Position numbers and translations under genes: made by a program
Shown here: one piece after another, positions 24,601 to 39,600 of the stretch
How the letters are laid out: every line of letters starts with the position of its first letter
Position numbering within the stretch: the stretch's first letter is position 1
Assembly: GCA_012934845.2 (NCBI GenBank)
Contig: WNNJ02002367.1
Coordinates: 1 to 64,000 of the forward strand
DNA: 64,000 nt
Direction of reading: 5' to 3'
DNA from: Pomphorhynchus laevis
Taxonomy: Eukaryota > Acanthocephala > Palaeacanthocephala > Echinorhynchida > Pomphorhynchidae
Notes under the pieces: model-generated
The model's database searches: none
The model's input: the letters and a program-made list of their open reading frames with translations, nothing else
What the model was told of the DNA's origin: nothing

Positions 24601-27600
24601 TTAATTATCACCTAACAGTTTGTGCAACAATATAATGTTGTCATGTTATAATATTATAAAATAATATAATTAAAATTTTATAATTATACCATTATTTGAT
24701 TACCAACATGAATGATTTAACGTTTGTAAGTTATTTTAATGTCATGCAACAAGTCATTAAAACTGCTTCACGTTTAAAATTTACTCTATTAAATTACAAA
24801 GTTTTTACAATTTAAATCCAAATTAATTATTAAATTTACATTTAATTACTAAACTTTAATTTAATTTTATTTTGTTGCTTCTGTAATCAAAAACCTAATC
24901 TACAAATCAAGCTACAATAAAATAAATTCAATAGAATAATAAACAAACTTTTACAATAAACTTATTTTTGACAACATCCAAGATGAATGCTTATATGCGC
25001 TTATCAGATCAGCTTACTGAGTTCACGTAATATTTATAAATACATATTCTGTTAAACTTAAACAAATAAAGCCCAAATACTTGAGGTTACTTTTTAGCGT
25101 TTTAAGCAATCACAAATTAATTTATATTTAAATTATATTCTCAACTCAACAAAGATAGGAATGATTCTAAATTCTAAATTTAAAACAAGAATAATTCAAA
25201 TAAGAAATAAATAAATAAAAAGTCCCGAATAAAATTGATATTTAAATATCTCTTTATATTTTAAAGTTTATCCATTTTAATATATTAACATATTCAAATA
25301 ATTTAATAATATACAAGTTTTATAAATAAGATGTTAAATTGTTTGTACGCAAACAATTTCAAACAATTAATCAGTTAAGTTGATCAGTTATAATTGATCA
25401 ACTATATCAGTTATAATCAGTTATAATTGTCAGTTCTACTGACATGTTATTATTGATTTGTGCATTTTGTTCTACCTGTAATATAACCACTATCAGAAAT
25501 AATGAATCAATTCAGCTAACTGAGTCTACGTATTTAATATAATTATAAAATAAACAAAACATAATAATGCTAAATCAAAATTTAATAATTAAATAATAAA
25601 ATTAATAATTGTTATAAGATTTTTTATAATTTAAATCAAGTTAAAAAATAAAAATAAAAATAAAAAATAAAAAATAAAATTTAAAATAAACGTCATTTTG
25701 TATTAGTATAATATACTAGATAATCAAATTTCATAAGAGGAAATTAGCATGTATTTGACCCTCGCTGCCATGTTAGGTCGAGGAATAAGACCCGAAAACT
25801 GATAGCAAATCAGTTTCTCAATATGACTTCTAATCCTTATTCTGATAGATCAAATCAGCTAACTCAGTCTACGTATTTAATATAATAAATTATAAACTAA
25901 ACAAAACATAATAATGCTAAATCAAAATTTAATAATTAAATAATAAAATTAATAATTGTTTTAAAAAAATATTATATTTGGGTCAGGTCTGATCCCAAAT
26001 ATAATCAAATCAGCTAACTGAGTCTACGTATTTAATATAATTATAAAATAAACAAAACATAATAATGCTAAATCAAAATTTAATAATTAAATAATAAAAT
26101 TAATAATTGTTATAAGATTTTTTATAATTTAAATCAAGATGAATTATAAACTAAAATTAAAAATAAAAGTCATTTTTATGAATTGACTATTAGATAACAA
26201 ACTATGTATAAGAATAAGGAATAGAGGTTATCAGGAGGAACTGCTATGCTATCAGGTTTCGGCCCCTAACTCCTCTACCCAACATAGCAGCGGGGCCAAA
26301 TACATGCTAATGATGTATTTCCTCTGAAATAACTATCTAGTATCTTATTCTAATACAAAGTATATTATTTATTATTCATCCATAAAAATTTGTCACTTAA
26401 GAGTTTAAATTTATTCTTTATATTATTGTGTTGATTTATATATTTTACTATTTTCTGCTTGATGTTATTTTTATAGTAACCTAGTTTAAAATATGTATCT
26501 ATTAAATTATTTAAATGATTTCGAAGAAAACCAATATCATTACATATTGTTGCAATTCTTAAAATTTCATTATTTAATGTATTATATTTTATATTATATG
26601 GTATGCATGAATGCTCATGTAAAAATATGCTTCTTGTAAATTTACGATATAAATTAAAAGTCGTTTTAGTTGATGTTAATTTAATGTTCATATCTAGATA
26701 TACACCTTCTTTATCATTAATATTGGTTTTGTTAAGAATAAGGCTTTCTGGATAAATGTGCTCACTAATTAATAATTGTTTTTAGATTTTCTATAATTTT
26801 AATCAAGTTAAAAATAAAAATAAAAAATAAAAAATAAAATTTAAAATAAACGTCATTTTTATGAATTGACTAATAAATAACAGACGTTGTATCAGAATAA
26901 GAATTAGAGGTCATCAGGAGGAACTGCTATGCTATCAGGTTTCGGCCCCTAACTCCTCTACCCAACATAGCAGCGGGGCCAAATACATGCTAATGATGTA
27001 TTTCCTCTGAAATAACTATCTAGTATCTTATTCTAATGCAAAGTATATTATTTATTATTCATCCATAAAAATTTGTCACTTAAGAGTTTAAATTTATTCT
27101 TTATATTATTGTGTTGATTTATATATTTTACTATTTTCTGCTTGATGTTATTTTTATAGTTTATTTTATATTGTTATATTTATATTATATAAATATAATT
27201 ATATAATTATTATCCATAATTATAATTATGTATAATTATAATTATAATTATAATTAAATAATAAAATCAGCTAACTGAGTCTACGTATTTAATATAATTA
27301 TAAACTAAACAAAACATAATAATGCTAAATCAAAATTTAATAATTAAATAATAAAATTAATAATTGTTTTTAGATTTTCTATAATTTAAATTAAGTTAAA
27401 AAAATATTTCATTTTTTGAATATGCTAGTTTCGTTTTGAAAAAGAAGTCGAGAGAATCAAATCAGCTAATTATTAATAATTTAATAATTAATTATTTATC
27501 AAATTATTTAATCAGTCTACGTATTTAATATAATTATAAAATAAACAAAATATATTAATGCTAAATCAAAATTTAATAATTAAATGATAAAATTAATAAT

Positions 27601-30600
27601 TGTTTTTAGATTTTTTATAATTTATATCAAAAAAAATGTTAAAAAAATTTAAAATAAAAGTAAATTTTTATACAAGCACTTTAAAGCTCACCTTGTAAAA
27701 TCGCTCATTTCCATCATTATCACACACATCTTCCTAGCCAACATAACAATATCATTTCCTTTCTCGTCCCATTTAAGAACTTCTCTATCAAACGTACGTT
27801 TCTGTTTCTTTAAAACTTTTACTTGCTTTTCGATTTGCTCCATTTCTTCCTGGGGTAGTTTTCGCATTACTTCCTAAAAATGTGTATAAGGCACATGGTA
27901 AAATATTTGTAAAGATATAAATAAAGAAAATCAAAAGAATTTTGCTCAATTTAAAAGAATATTGTCTATCGTTTCTATTTTTATAGATATACTTTAATAA
28001 TAAGTAATTAATATTGAAAACAAAATCTGCATTTAATATCAACTCTAAATTTATGAAGCTAGTAAACACTGAAATGAATCAAATATTTTGAAGACTATTT
28101 CAAAATTTCTAATGTAAAATAGTACACAGAACGGTATCTAATGTCAAATAGTACTAATATAGTACGAAATATTTTAATGGAATGATTTAAAAAACGTTGA
28201 ATAAATTGATTCTACTGCCATTATTTCTATTATTTAACAATAAAACAATTAAAAGTAAAAAGATAATTTAATTAAATAATACAATTATTTATTTGATCAA
28301 CTCGCAAGTTAATATTTAAGAAATATTAATAAATATGTCAATGAATATGCGAATCGAGCAAGAAACATTAAAATAATGCTCTAATTGAGTATGAAGGAAT
28401 TGATTTCACGATAAGAGTTGGTAATGATTTTGAAGTGTTTCTTAAAAAGATTATATAAAAAATATTAGGAAAAATTGTGATTATAAAATATTTGTTAATT
28501 CAATATCTAGTTTATTATTAAGCATCAGTCTATTTTTGTGCTCAACATATGCATCTTGTATTTTCCTTTCTAAAACATTGTTTTCAAATGAAATCACTTG
28601 ACCCATTTCAAAGTCAATTTTACGATTGTTGTTCAAGTGGTCTATAACAGCCTCAGATCATGTTCCATTGTAAATTTTTACAATTGCTTCTAATTAACTT
28701 TAAATCAAGAAAACCTCGTATATACAAAAGCATAATGCTTTTCCCTAAAATCTAAGTTAGATTTTTTTCCATAAAATCTAATTTTAAATAACTTCGTTGT
28801 TTTATTCGTTTTGACCATGAACCGTAATATATCCTATTTGAAAATGAAATATTATGTATATACTCAATAAACTTTCTTCGTGATCAAGATTTCCATTTCC
28901 TTACTTCTTACTGATTAAAAATTATTAAATATTCTTTAAAAAATATTTTTTGTAGTATTTACGTTTTTTATTTAGTAATATTAAATTATTTAGCAATTGG
29001 AATATTTGTGTTGGTCAATACTCTTAGATAATCCTTGCCCTGATTGACTTATATAAACCTTATCACAACCTTCGAGTTGTTTAAAATCAATAAATAAATT
29101 GCATAAATAGATTAGATATATTTATTTTAACATTTTTATTATTTAAAATGATAACAAATGATAAAACATTATGTTTATATTATAATATATTATGGTATTA
29201 TATTATTATATTATATTATTTTAAATATTATTTTATAAAAAAAGCAAATAAATAATTTGCAAAAAATAAATGTAGTGATGAAAAAATACATACCCTCGGA
29301 ATACATTCATTTTGACCAGGTTTTATCTCATTATTAGAAACAGATGATTCATATTGTCTATCCAAAAATGGTGATGCAATACGAGATGACTCCTGATCTT
29401 CATCGTGATTTATTGGATAGCCTTCTTCACTATCACTAGGAAGTTCCAGAGCCTAAATATTTTTAATTTTATCCAAAAGCACGATAAATACAATTTAGGC
29501 ATTAAAAATACAGACACGAAAACAACGAAACAGCACTACAGACCCAACAATACAGACCCAACAATACAGAACCAACAATACAGACACAACAATACAGACC
29601 CAACAATACAGACCCAACAATACAGACCCAACAATACAGACCCAACAATACAGACCCAACAATACAGACCCAACAATACAGACCCAACAATACAGACCCA
29701 ACAATACAGACCCAACAATACAGACCCAACAATACAGACCCAACAATACAGACCCAACAATACAGACCCAACAATACAGACCCAACAATACAGACCCAAC
29801 AATACAGACCCAACAATACAGACCCAACAATACAGACCCAACAATACAGACCCAACAATACAGACCCAACAATACAGACCCAACAATACAGACCCAACAA
29901 TACAGACCTAACAATACAGACCCAACAATACAGACCCAACAATACAGACCCAACAATACAGACCCAACAATACAGACCCAACAATACAGACCCAACAATA
30001 CAGACCCAACAATACAGACCCAACAATACAGACCCAACAATACAGACCCAACAATACAGACCCAACAATACAGCCCCAATAATACAGCCCCGACAAAACA
30101 AACCCAACAATACAGACCCAACAATACAGACCCAACAATACAGACCCAACAATACAGACCCAACAATACAGACCCAACAATACAGACCCAACAATACAGA
30201 CCAACAATACAGACCAACAATACAGACCCAACAATACAGACACAACAATACATACCCAACAATACAGACCAAACAATACAGACCCAACAATACAGACCCA
30301 ACAATACAGACACAACAATACAGAATTAGTAATACAGACCCAACAATACAGACCAACAATACAGACCAACAATACAGACCCAACAATACAGACCCAACAA
30401 TACAGACCCAACAATACAGACCCAACAATACAGACCCAACAATACAGACCCAACAATACAGACCCAACAATACAGACCAACAATACAGACAAACAATACA
30501 GACCCAACAATACAGACACAACAATACAGACCCAACAATTTAGACACAACAATTCAGAACCAACAATACAGACCCAACAATACAGACCCAACAATACAGA

Positions 30601-33600
30601 CCCAACAATACAGACAAACAATACAGACCAACAATACAGACACAACAATACAGACCCAACAATTCAGACACAACAATACAGACCCAACAATTCAGACACA
30701 ACAACACAGACCCAACAATACAGACCCAACAATACAGACCCAACAATACAGACCCAACAATACAGACCCAACAATACAGACCCAACAATACAGACCCAAC
30801 AATACAGACCCAACAATACAGACCCAACAATACAGACCCAACAATACAGACCCAACAATACAGACCCAACAATACAGACCCAACAATACAGACCCAACAA
30901 TACAGACCCAACAATACAGACCCAACAATACAGACCCAACAATACAGACCCAACAATACAGACCCAACAATACAGACCCAACAATACAGACCCAACAATA
31001 CAGACCCAACAATACAGACCCAACAATACAGACCCAACAATACAGACCCAACAATACAGACCCAACAATACAGACCCAACAATACAGACCTAACAATACA
31101 GACCCAACAATACAGACCCAACAATACAGACCCAACAATACAGACCCAACAATACAGACCCAACAATACAGACCCAACAATACAGACCCAACAATACAGA
31201 CCCAACAATACAGACCCAACAATACAGACCCAACAATACAGACCCAACAATACAGACCCAACAATACAGACCCAACAATACAGACCCAACAATACAGACC
31301 CAACAATACAGACCCAACAATACAGACCCAACAATACAGACCCAACAATACAGACCCAACAATACAGACCCAACAATACAGACCCAACAATACAGACCCA
31401 ACAATACAGACCCAACAATACAGACCCAACAATACAGACCCAACAATACAGACCCAACAATACAGACCCAACAATACAGACCCAACAATACAGACCCAAC
31501 AATACAGACCCAACAATACAGACCCAACAATACAGACCCAACAATACAGACCCAACAATACAGACCCAACAATACAGACCCAACAATACAGACCCAACAA
31601 TACAGACCCAACAATACAGACCCAACAATACAGACCCAACAATACAGACCCAACAATACAGACCCAACAATACAGACCCAACAATACAGACCCAACAATA
31701 CAGACCCAACAATACAGACCCAACAATACAGACCCAACAATACAGACCCAACAATACAGACCCAACAATACAGACCCAACAATACAGACCCAACAATACA
31801 GACCCAACAATACAGACCCAACAATACAGACCCAACAATACAGACCCAACAATACAGACCCAACAATACAGACCCAACAATACAGACCCAACAATACAGA
31901 CCCAACAATACAGACCCAACAATACAGACCCAACAATACAGACCTAACAATACAGACCCAACAATACAGACCCAACAATACAGACCCAACAATACAGACC
32001 CAACAATACAGACCCAACAATACAGACCCAACAATACAGACCCAACAATACAGACCCAACAATACAGACCTAACAATACAGACCCAACAATACAGACCCA
32101 ACAATACAGACCCAACAATACAGACCCAACAATACAGACCCAACAATACAGACCCAACAATACAGACCCAACAATACATAACCAACAATACAGATCCAAC
32201 AATACAGACCCAACAATACAGACTTAACAATACATACCTAACAATACAGACCCAACAATACAGACCCAACAATACAGACCCAACAATACAGACCCAACAA
32301 TACAGACCCAACAATACAGACCCAACAATACAGACCCAACAATACAGACCCAACAATACAGACCCAACAATACAGACCTAACAATACAGACCCAACAATA
32401 CAGACCCAACAATACAGACCCAACAATACAGACCCAACAATACAGACCCAACAATACAGACCCAACAATACAGACCCAACAATACAGACCCAACAATACA
32501 GACCCAACAATACAGACCAACAATACAGGCCAACAATACAGACCCAACAATACAGACACAACAATACGTACCCAACAATACAGACCCAACAATACAGACC
32601 CAACAATACAGACCCAACAATACAGACCCAACAATACAGACCCAACAATACAGACCCAACAATACAGACCCAACAATACAGACCCAACAATACAGACCCA
32701 ACAATACAGACCCAACAATACAGACCCAACAATACAGACCCAACAATACAGACCCAACAATACAGACCCAACAATACAGACCCAACAATACAGACCTAAC
32801 AATACAGCCTCAACAATACAAACCAACAATACAGACCCAACAATACAGACCCAACAATACAGACCCAACAATACAGACCTAACAATACAGACCCAACAAT
32901 ACAGACCCAACAATACAGACCCAACAATACAGACCCAACAATACAGACCCAACAATACAGACCCAACAATACAGACCCAACAATACAGACCCAACAATAC
33001 AGACCCAACAATACAGACCCAACAATACAGACCCAACAATACAGACCCAACAATACAGACCCAACAATACAGACCCAACAATACAGACCCAACAATACAG
33101 ACCCAACAATACAGACCCAACAATACAGACCCAACAATACAGACCCAACAATACAGACCCAACAATACAGACCCAACAATACAGACCCAACAATACAGAC
33201 CCAACAATACAGACCCAGCAATACATACCCAACAATACAGACCCACTAATACAGACCCAACAATACAGACCTAACACTACAGACCCAACAATACAGACCC
33301 AACAATTCAGATCCAACAATACATACCCAACAATACAGACCCAACAGTATTTATATTGCTGGTTGTACAACTAAACTTTACAATAAGAAGCTAATGAAAA
33401 ATATGTCATATTAAAAACCAAAAATCATCTTACACTATTCATAAGTACAGCACATCGTATTTCCCTAACTCCATCATAAATAATATTAGTAGCATGAACA
33501 AGCTCATCTCTTTTGTCCCGTACTCTTTCCATTGAAAAGCTATCTGACTTTAGAGCAGCACATAAAGCATGTAGTCCTTTGAAAGAAAAAGTGTAGACAA

Positions 33601-36600
33601 TTGAAATATTTGCTTTTTTAGTTCACACTTCAGACATACCTTCATCCGTAAGTATGTGAATTGCTTGATATACCAGTTGTGTATATTCTCCTGTTTCGTA
33701 TCGATTCATTTCACTGTTTACTATTGAAAGCAATCGTCCTGCTTTCAAAGCAATTTTCTCTCCTAATTTTTGTTGACTTTTCCATTGTATGCAGTTAAGG
33801 CATTCAGTAATGCTATCTAAGATCTGGTGATCGCAGCTAGAGAGCAGGTATTCAATGCGACAAGATTCATCTACAGCGTCGAAGAGAAGCTGGTTGCTTT
33901 CAATCCAAAGCGCTCGTAACTCTGCCCACAGTTTACTATACGCTTTTTCAAGTAGTAATTCTGTAAGCATCCTCACAACTTCGGCAAGCTTAATAGCAGA
34001 GCAATAACTACAATTTATCAATTAAATAATAATTATTTAATTATTAATAATTATTTTTTAAATTATTAAATTATTGATAATTAAACAAATCATAAAGACG
34101 GATGTCAATTCTATAAATTCTAGTAGAGAGAAAATTTATTCGCATGTAAAGGATAAACAAACCTTATTTCCAATATTCATTAGATAGCTTTAATATCATA
34201 TGGTATTTACAAATATTTACAATTCGATATATTCAGTCGATTTAAGTTAAAAATGAAAGATCAAAATTTGGTAATTAAAATTTATGCAAATTAAGTTTAA
34301 CAATTCAATTTCTAAAATTTGATAAATCTGAAACAGACAAATTATTAAGATTGCGATTAATTAATCTAATAATTTATTAATTAAAATTTCATTTATGACT
34401 GCTAATTGTGCAGCCATAAAGTAATACAAAATATCATACCTGTGAGGATACTGTAGCAAATCGGTGCACAGCAATCGAAATACATCTTTTATAAACAGGT
34501 TCACTTGTAAACGTTGACATTAAATTGGAAATCTAAATCCGAATTAATAAAATTAATACATTAATACATTACTGTATATTGAAGTTGCTTTGTTTACAAT
34601 ATTAAATACATGTAATAAAACAACGGAATTTCGTTGTATAAATCTCTAAATTAAATTTTCAATTAATCAAAAATAATAAAATTAAAAATTTTACTTAATT
34701 AATTTTTTAATTTTAATTTTTAAATCTATTTAAATTTCAACAACATTTCTCTATCAAAGTATAAATAATATTTTTGAATTAATTATCATCGTCATAACTT
34801 GTAAAGAGAAAAAGCAACTCAAATCATTTCGTCGCCAAAACAAAAAGAGGCATTCAAAAATCAAAGTCTTATACGAGTTTAATCAGCAAAGCTGATGATT
34901 ATAGATTATTCATTTTAACAACTGCGTCAGACTAAAAAGTTCAATTGCATTAAACTTTTGATTATCATTAAATTTTAGTAAATTTGCAAATTTTAGTAAA
35001 TTCTACGAATTTTACTGATGCGTTAATGCTGATGCATTATTGATAAATAATTATTGGAGCTGGATCAAAGGAAATACGTAATTATTTTTGATATCTCGCT
35101 AACTTCTGTTAGCATCTTCAGAAAATTACAATTTGATAAAGAATTATTGGAGCTGCATCAAAAAATGAAGAAAATTTGATCCAGCTCCAAAAATTCTTTA
35201 TCAAATTGTAATTTTCTGAAGATGCTAACAGTAGTTAGCGAAATATCAAATAAAATTTTCCTTCTTTCTTTGATGCATCTCCAATAATTCTTTATCAAAT
35301 TGTAATTTTCTGAAGATGCTATCAAAAGTTAGCGAAATATCAAATAAAATTTTCCTTCTTTCTTTGATCCAGCTCCAATAATTCTTTATCAAATTGTAAT
35401 TTTATGAAGATGCTAACAGAGGTTAGCGAAATATCAAATAAAATTTTCCTCTTTTCTTTGATCCAGCTCCAATAAGTCTTTATCAAATTGTAATTTTCTG
35501 AAGATGCTAACAGAGGTTAGCGAAATATCAAATAAAATTTTCCTCTTTTCTTTGATCCAGCTCCAATAAGTCTTTATCAAATTGTAATTTTCTGAAGATG
35601 CTAACAGTAGTTAGCGAAATATCAAATAAAATTTTCCTTCGTTCTTTGATGCATCTCCAATAATTCTTTATCAAATTGTAATTTTCTGAAGATGCTATCA
35701 AAAGTTAGCGAAATATCAAATAAAATTTTCCTTCTTTCTTTGATCCAGCTCCAATAATTCTTTATCAAATTGTAATTTTATGAAGATGCTAACAGAGGTT
35801 AGCGAAATATCAAATAAAATTTTCCTCTTTTCTTTGATCCAGCTCCAATAAGTCTTTATCAAATTGTAATTTTCTGAAGATGCTAACAGAGGTTAGCGAA
35901 ATATCAAATAAAATTTTCCTCTTTTCTTTGATCCAGCTCCAATAAGTCTTTATCAAATTGTAATTTTCTGAAGATGCTAACAGAGGTTAGCGAAATAACA
36001 AATAAAATTTTCTTTCTTTGATCCAGCTTTAATAATTTTTTATCAAATTGTAATTTTCTGAAGATGCTAACAGAGGTTAGCGAAATATCAAATAAAATTT
36101 TCCTCTTTTCTTTGATCCAGCTCCAATAAGTCTTTATCAAATTGTAATTTTCTGAAGATGCTAACAGAGGTTAGCGAAATATCAAATACAATTTTCCTTC
36201 TTTATTTGATCCAGCTCCAATAATTCTTTATCAAATCGTAATTTTCTGAAGATGCTAACAGTAGTTAGCGAAATAACAAATACAATTTTTTTCTTTTCTT
36301 TATCCAAATAATTATTTATAAAAATTTATATTATAAAATTTTTAACAAAATTACAATTCCAATAAAATAGGAATTTATAATTCCTATAATTTATAGTATT
36401 TTAAATAATATTTTATTTGTGTAATATACAAAAATTTGGCAGATTAGGCACATCATGATAGTGGATTATAAGCTAATTGAAATTTTCTGGATTATAGAAA
36501 CTGATTGCAATTTAAACTACTATGTAAATGTATCAACTTTAATGTAGCACTTGATCTTAACTACTGAAAAGAATACTGAAATCTTGTAAAGACTTCAGAC

Positions 36601-39600
36601 TCGTACATACTTACCACACTTCACGACTTTATAAATCAAATCTTATTGCATGTGTCTCAAACTATGATGCTCAAACTACGAAGATCAAACTACGAAGATC
36701 AATATATGATTTTCGTTTGTATAAAGATAATTTTTCTACTGGAATTTATGCCTTTCAAAAGGCAGCACAGAATCTTCAATTTGCTCGTTCGATCTTATCT
36801 TTTGATCACAAGACCCACATTCATCTCTACCTAAAGTAGATTTAAGTTTTCTTTTCTTATTCGTTTAAATCAACTCACTGTTGTCTCATTCAACTTTCCG
36901 CTATACTATAACAAATACATCATAAAAGATATACAAGGATATCAAAGATATAAAAATATAAATAATATTTATAAATATATCTTGTATCTCTTATATCTTA
37001 TATAAAAGATATACAAGAGAGGTTGACATAAATTTGTCTCTTAAAGATTAGTCGAGTTTTCAATAGTCTACTGCCATCATAATCAGGAAAAAAATTGTGT
37101 GCTATTGATTGTGCCCTAATTCTTGATGATAATATTATTCAGCATTGACAATTCAAATAATTGTCAAGAAATACATTTATTTTACTCTCTCCTGGTTAAT
37201 CAGTAATTAAAACAGGAGCAAAAACATTCGATTTATACCTCGATTAATTTATGATTTCCAGCTTGGAATAATTTCAAGACCTTTTTACAGTTTGCTTTTT
37301 CGTTAAATGATTTCTCCAGAATCTGAATAGATCGAGCGGGCCTTACAACCATATTGTTGTATTGAAAAGTCAGAATTTTTCGAATCTGTTTATAAAAAAA
37401 TATTTTTAAAACCAGGAATCAGTAACTATTTTACCTTCTTAAGTAATTCAGCACACTTATTTTCCAAATCATTAAATATATTTTCAACATTTCCATGATC
37501 AGTGTTTGACTTCACCTAAAATTCTTAAAATTCTTAAATCTTGAAAAAAGAAGATATTAGATTGTGTATCTAATATCTAATTTATAAAAAGAACTGAATT
37601 AATAATACAATAATGTTTTTAGTAATTTTTGTCTTAAAAGTATCATAAGGTCTGCATTGTTACTTTAACATATTAGCATCGAATATTAACATTATTTTAC
37701 TTATAACATTTTGGAAGAGTCAAATTTTATGTGCAATTAGCCACAATTTACTATTAAGAATTTTTAATTGAAAATAATTATTAATTTTTAATGTACGTTA
37801 GCCAATGTGAAGTGGATGAAGAAATTTATGTGCTTATTTATGTGCTTATTTTTGAGTGACACAATTTATTTATAAGAATTTTTGTCATTCAAAACTTAAT
37901 ACAAAAACGTATTCAAGACATTAAAGAAAATTTATATTTAGCAAATGTAAAGTGGATGAAGAAATTGTGCTTTTCTTATGATGCAAATTGTGTTTGTTTG
38001 TCAGCTAGCGAAAGGCAAAAATAGATTTATATTTTATTGATCCTAGTCCAAAATAAAAATGTATAATTTAATAATAAAAAATAACTGTGAATTAATATAA
38101 TTAATTTATAATAAAAGGTATAACTGAAATTTAATTAGAAAAAAAAATTATATTTTCCTGTTTTGTTCCGAAAGTATATTAAACATTATATTAATTAAAT
38201 ATAATTATATTAATAATATACTAATTATATAAACATGCTATTAATTATTTTTTATTACAATTACTTCATAATATCGACTCATACAATTTTAATGGCAGAA
38301 TTTCATTTCTGCAATTTTCTTTAAACCTCGCTATAATATACCTTCCACCTCTTTCTTTGTTGAATTCCCAACAAAGAAATTTACACTCACACACTTCACT
38401 CAACCACATCTTTACTCTTGTACTTGGTGATTTTAAAATCCGTTTGGATCGTCCTTCCCATCCTTATACAATAAAACTAATCACCTATTTCAATGATTGC
38501 AATTACTCCATAATACCGAGTCATGCAATTCATATTCTTGGTGGAACTCTCGAATTCATTGATTTACCTTCTAATCATGATCTGACTTATTCTATTTCCA
38601 TTTATAATCCCGGATTTTATGATCACTTTCTACTGTTGTTATGCCTAAATCCGGGTGCTCAACCATCTTCTAATATAGCGTTCTCATCCCGTTCATGGAA
38701 CAAATTACAATCCGATGATCTTATTTACGCTATATCTCGTTCCTCCCTGACTTTTACGCTGAGTTCGCACCTTATTAATATAATGTTCCGAACTTAATCA
38801 TAAAGCATATTCTTTTTACTTACTATCCAAAAGTATCACTCTTCACTCGTCCTGTTAATATAGGTGTGAAGAGTTATAACGTGTGTAGTACTTACTACCT
38901 TTTTCTATTAATATACAATATTAAAAATGTTATATTAATATGAAAAATATATCGACATTCTTCCATGTATAAGTGAGTACAACAAAAATGATAATTTTGC
39001 ATTGACAAAATTTTGGGCTGATATTTCGCTTACAAAATATACAATTGTAAAATGATTTAAAAATTTTAGTTGAAAAACTTACATTGAGTACTTTCAGCAG
39101 ATCTTGCAGTGCTTGCCTAACACTATTGCAAAGATTAGCGACTTTTGTAGAGTCCTCTTCTCTTCGTTCAGATGAGTCAACAAAAAGTCCGATATCACGA
39201 ATACAATCTTCAAGTAATAATTCTAATTTCGGTCTCGTTTCATCATCAAATGTTTTAGAGTTGATCGAATTATTTACCACATCCTGAATACACGATATAC
39301 ATTTATTTTATGGTTTAAAAAATTAATTTTTAATTTTTATGTCAATTGTAATAAAATCATATTTAATTTATATCAATTTATAAAATATCGAATATTATAG
39401 GATATTACTATCAAAATAATTTTTGTATATTCAATTTTATGTATTTGATTTTATAAAGGTGCTATAAAATAGATAATAATTAAGACAATATTTTTAATTA
39501 TTAATAATGAATGAAAAGGCCCTTGTTGAGGCTTTTTAATAAAAAAAACTCTCCAAAAATGTGAGACTTTATTTGAGGTTAATGTTTTAATTTTTTTTTA

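Noticed and set aside
26200-26300. Circularly permuted hammerhead in family B (GAAA ahead of CTGATGA on the minus strand)
   Set aside because: Seven pairs can form a stem II, but two extra C separate it from GAAA and I find no stem III or cleavage site.
29537-33350. Possible telomere-like or CRISPR-like array
   Set aside because: Units are directly adjacent with no spacers, so it is not CRISPR. The unit is not a known telomere repeat and lies inside an intron between two exons of one gene.
29495-33370. Many long minus-strand frames (up to 554 codons) of LYCWVCIVGSVL repeats and a plus-strand QYRPNNTDPTIQ frame
   Set aside because: All come from the 14-bp tandem repeat, which lacks stops in every frame; no start context, splice logic or composition of a real protein.
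33623-34021. Reading alpha-catenin exon 10 from the first in-frame codon at 34021
   Set aside because: That extension breaks phase with exon 9; the acceptor at 33988 keeps phase and family spacing.
35216-36260. 94-bp array as a CRISPR array or as a coding repeat
   Set aside because: The spacer part is itself repeated every four units, and the host is an animal; the minus-strand frame 35904-36140 merely follows the repeat.
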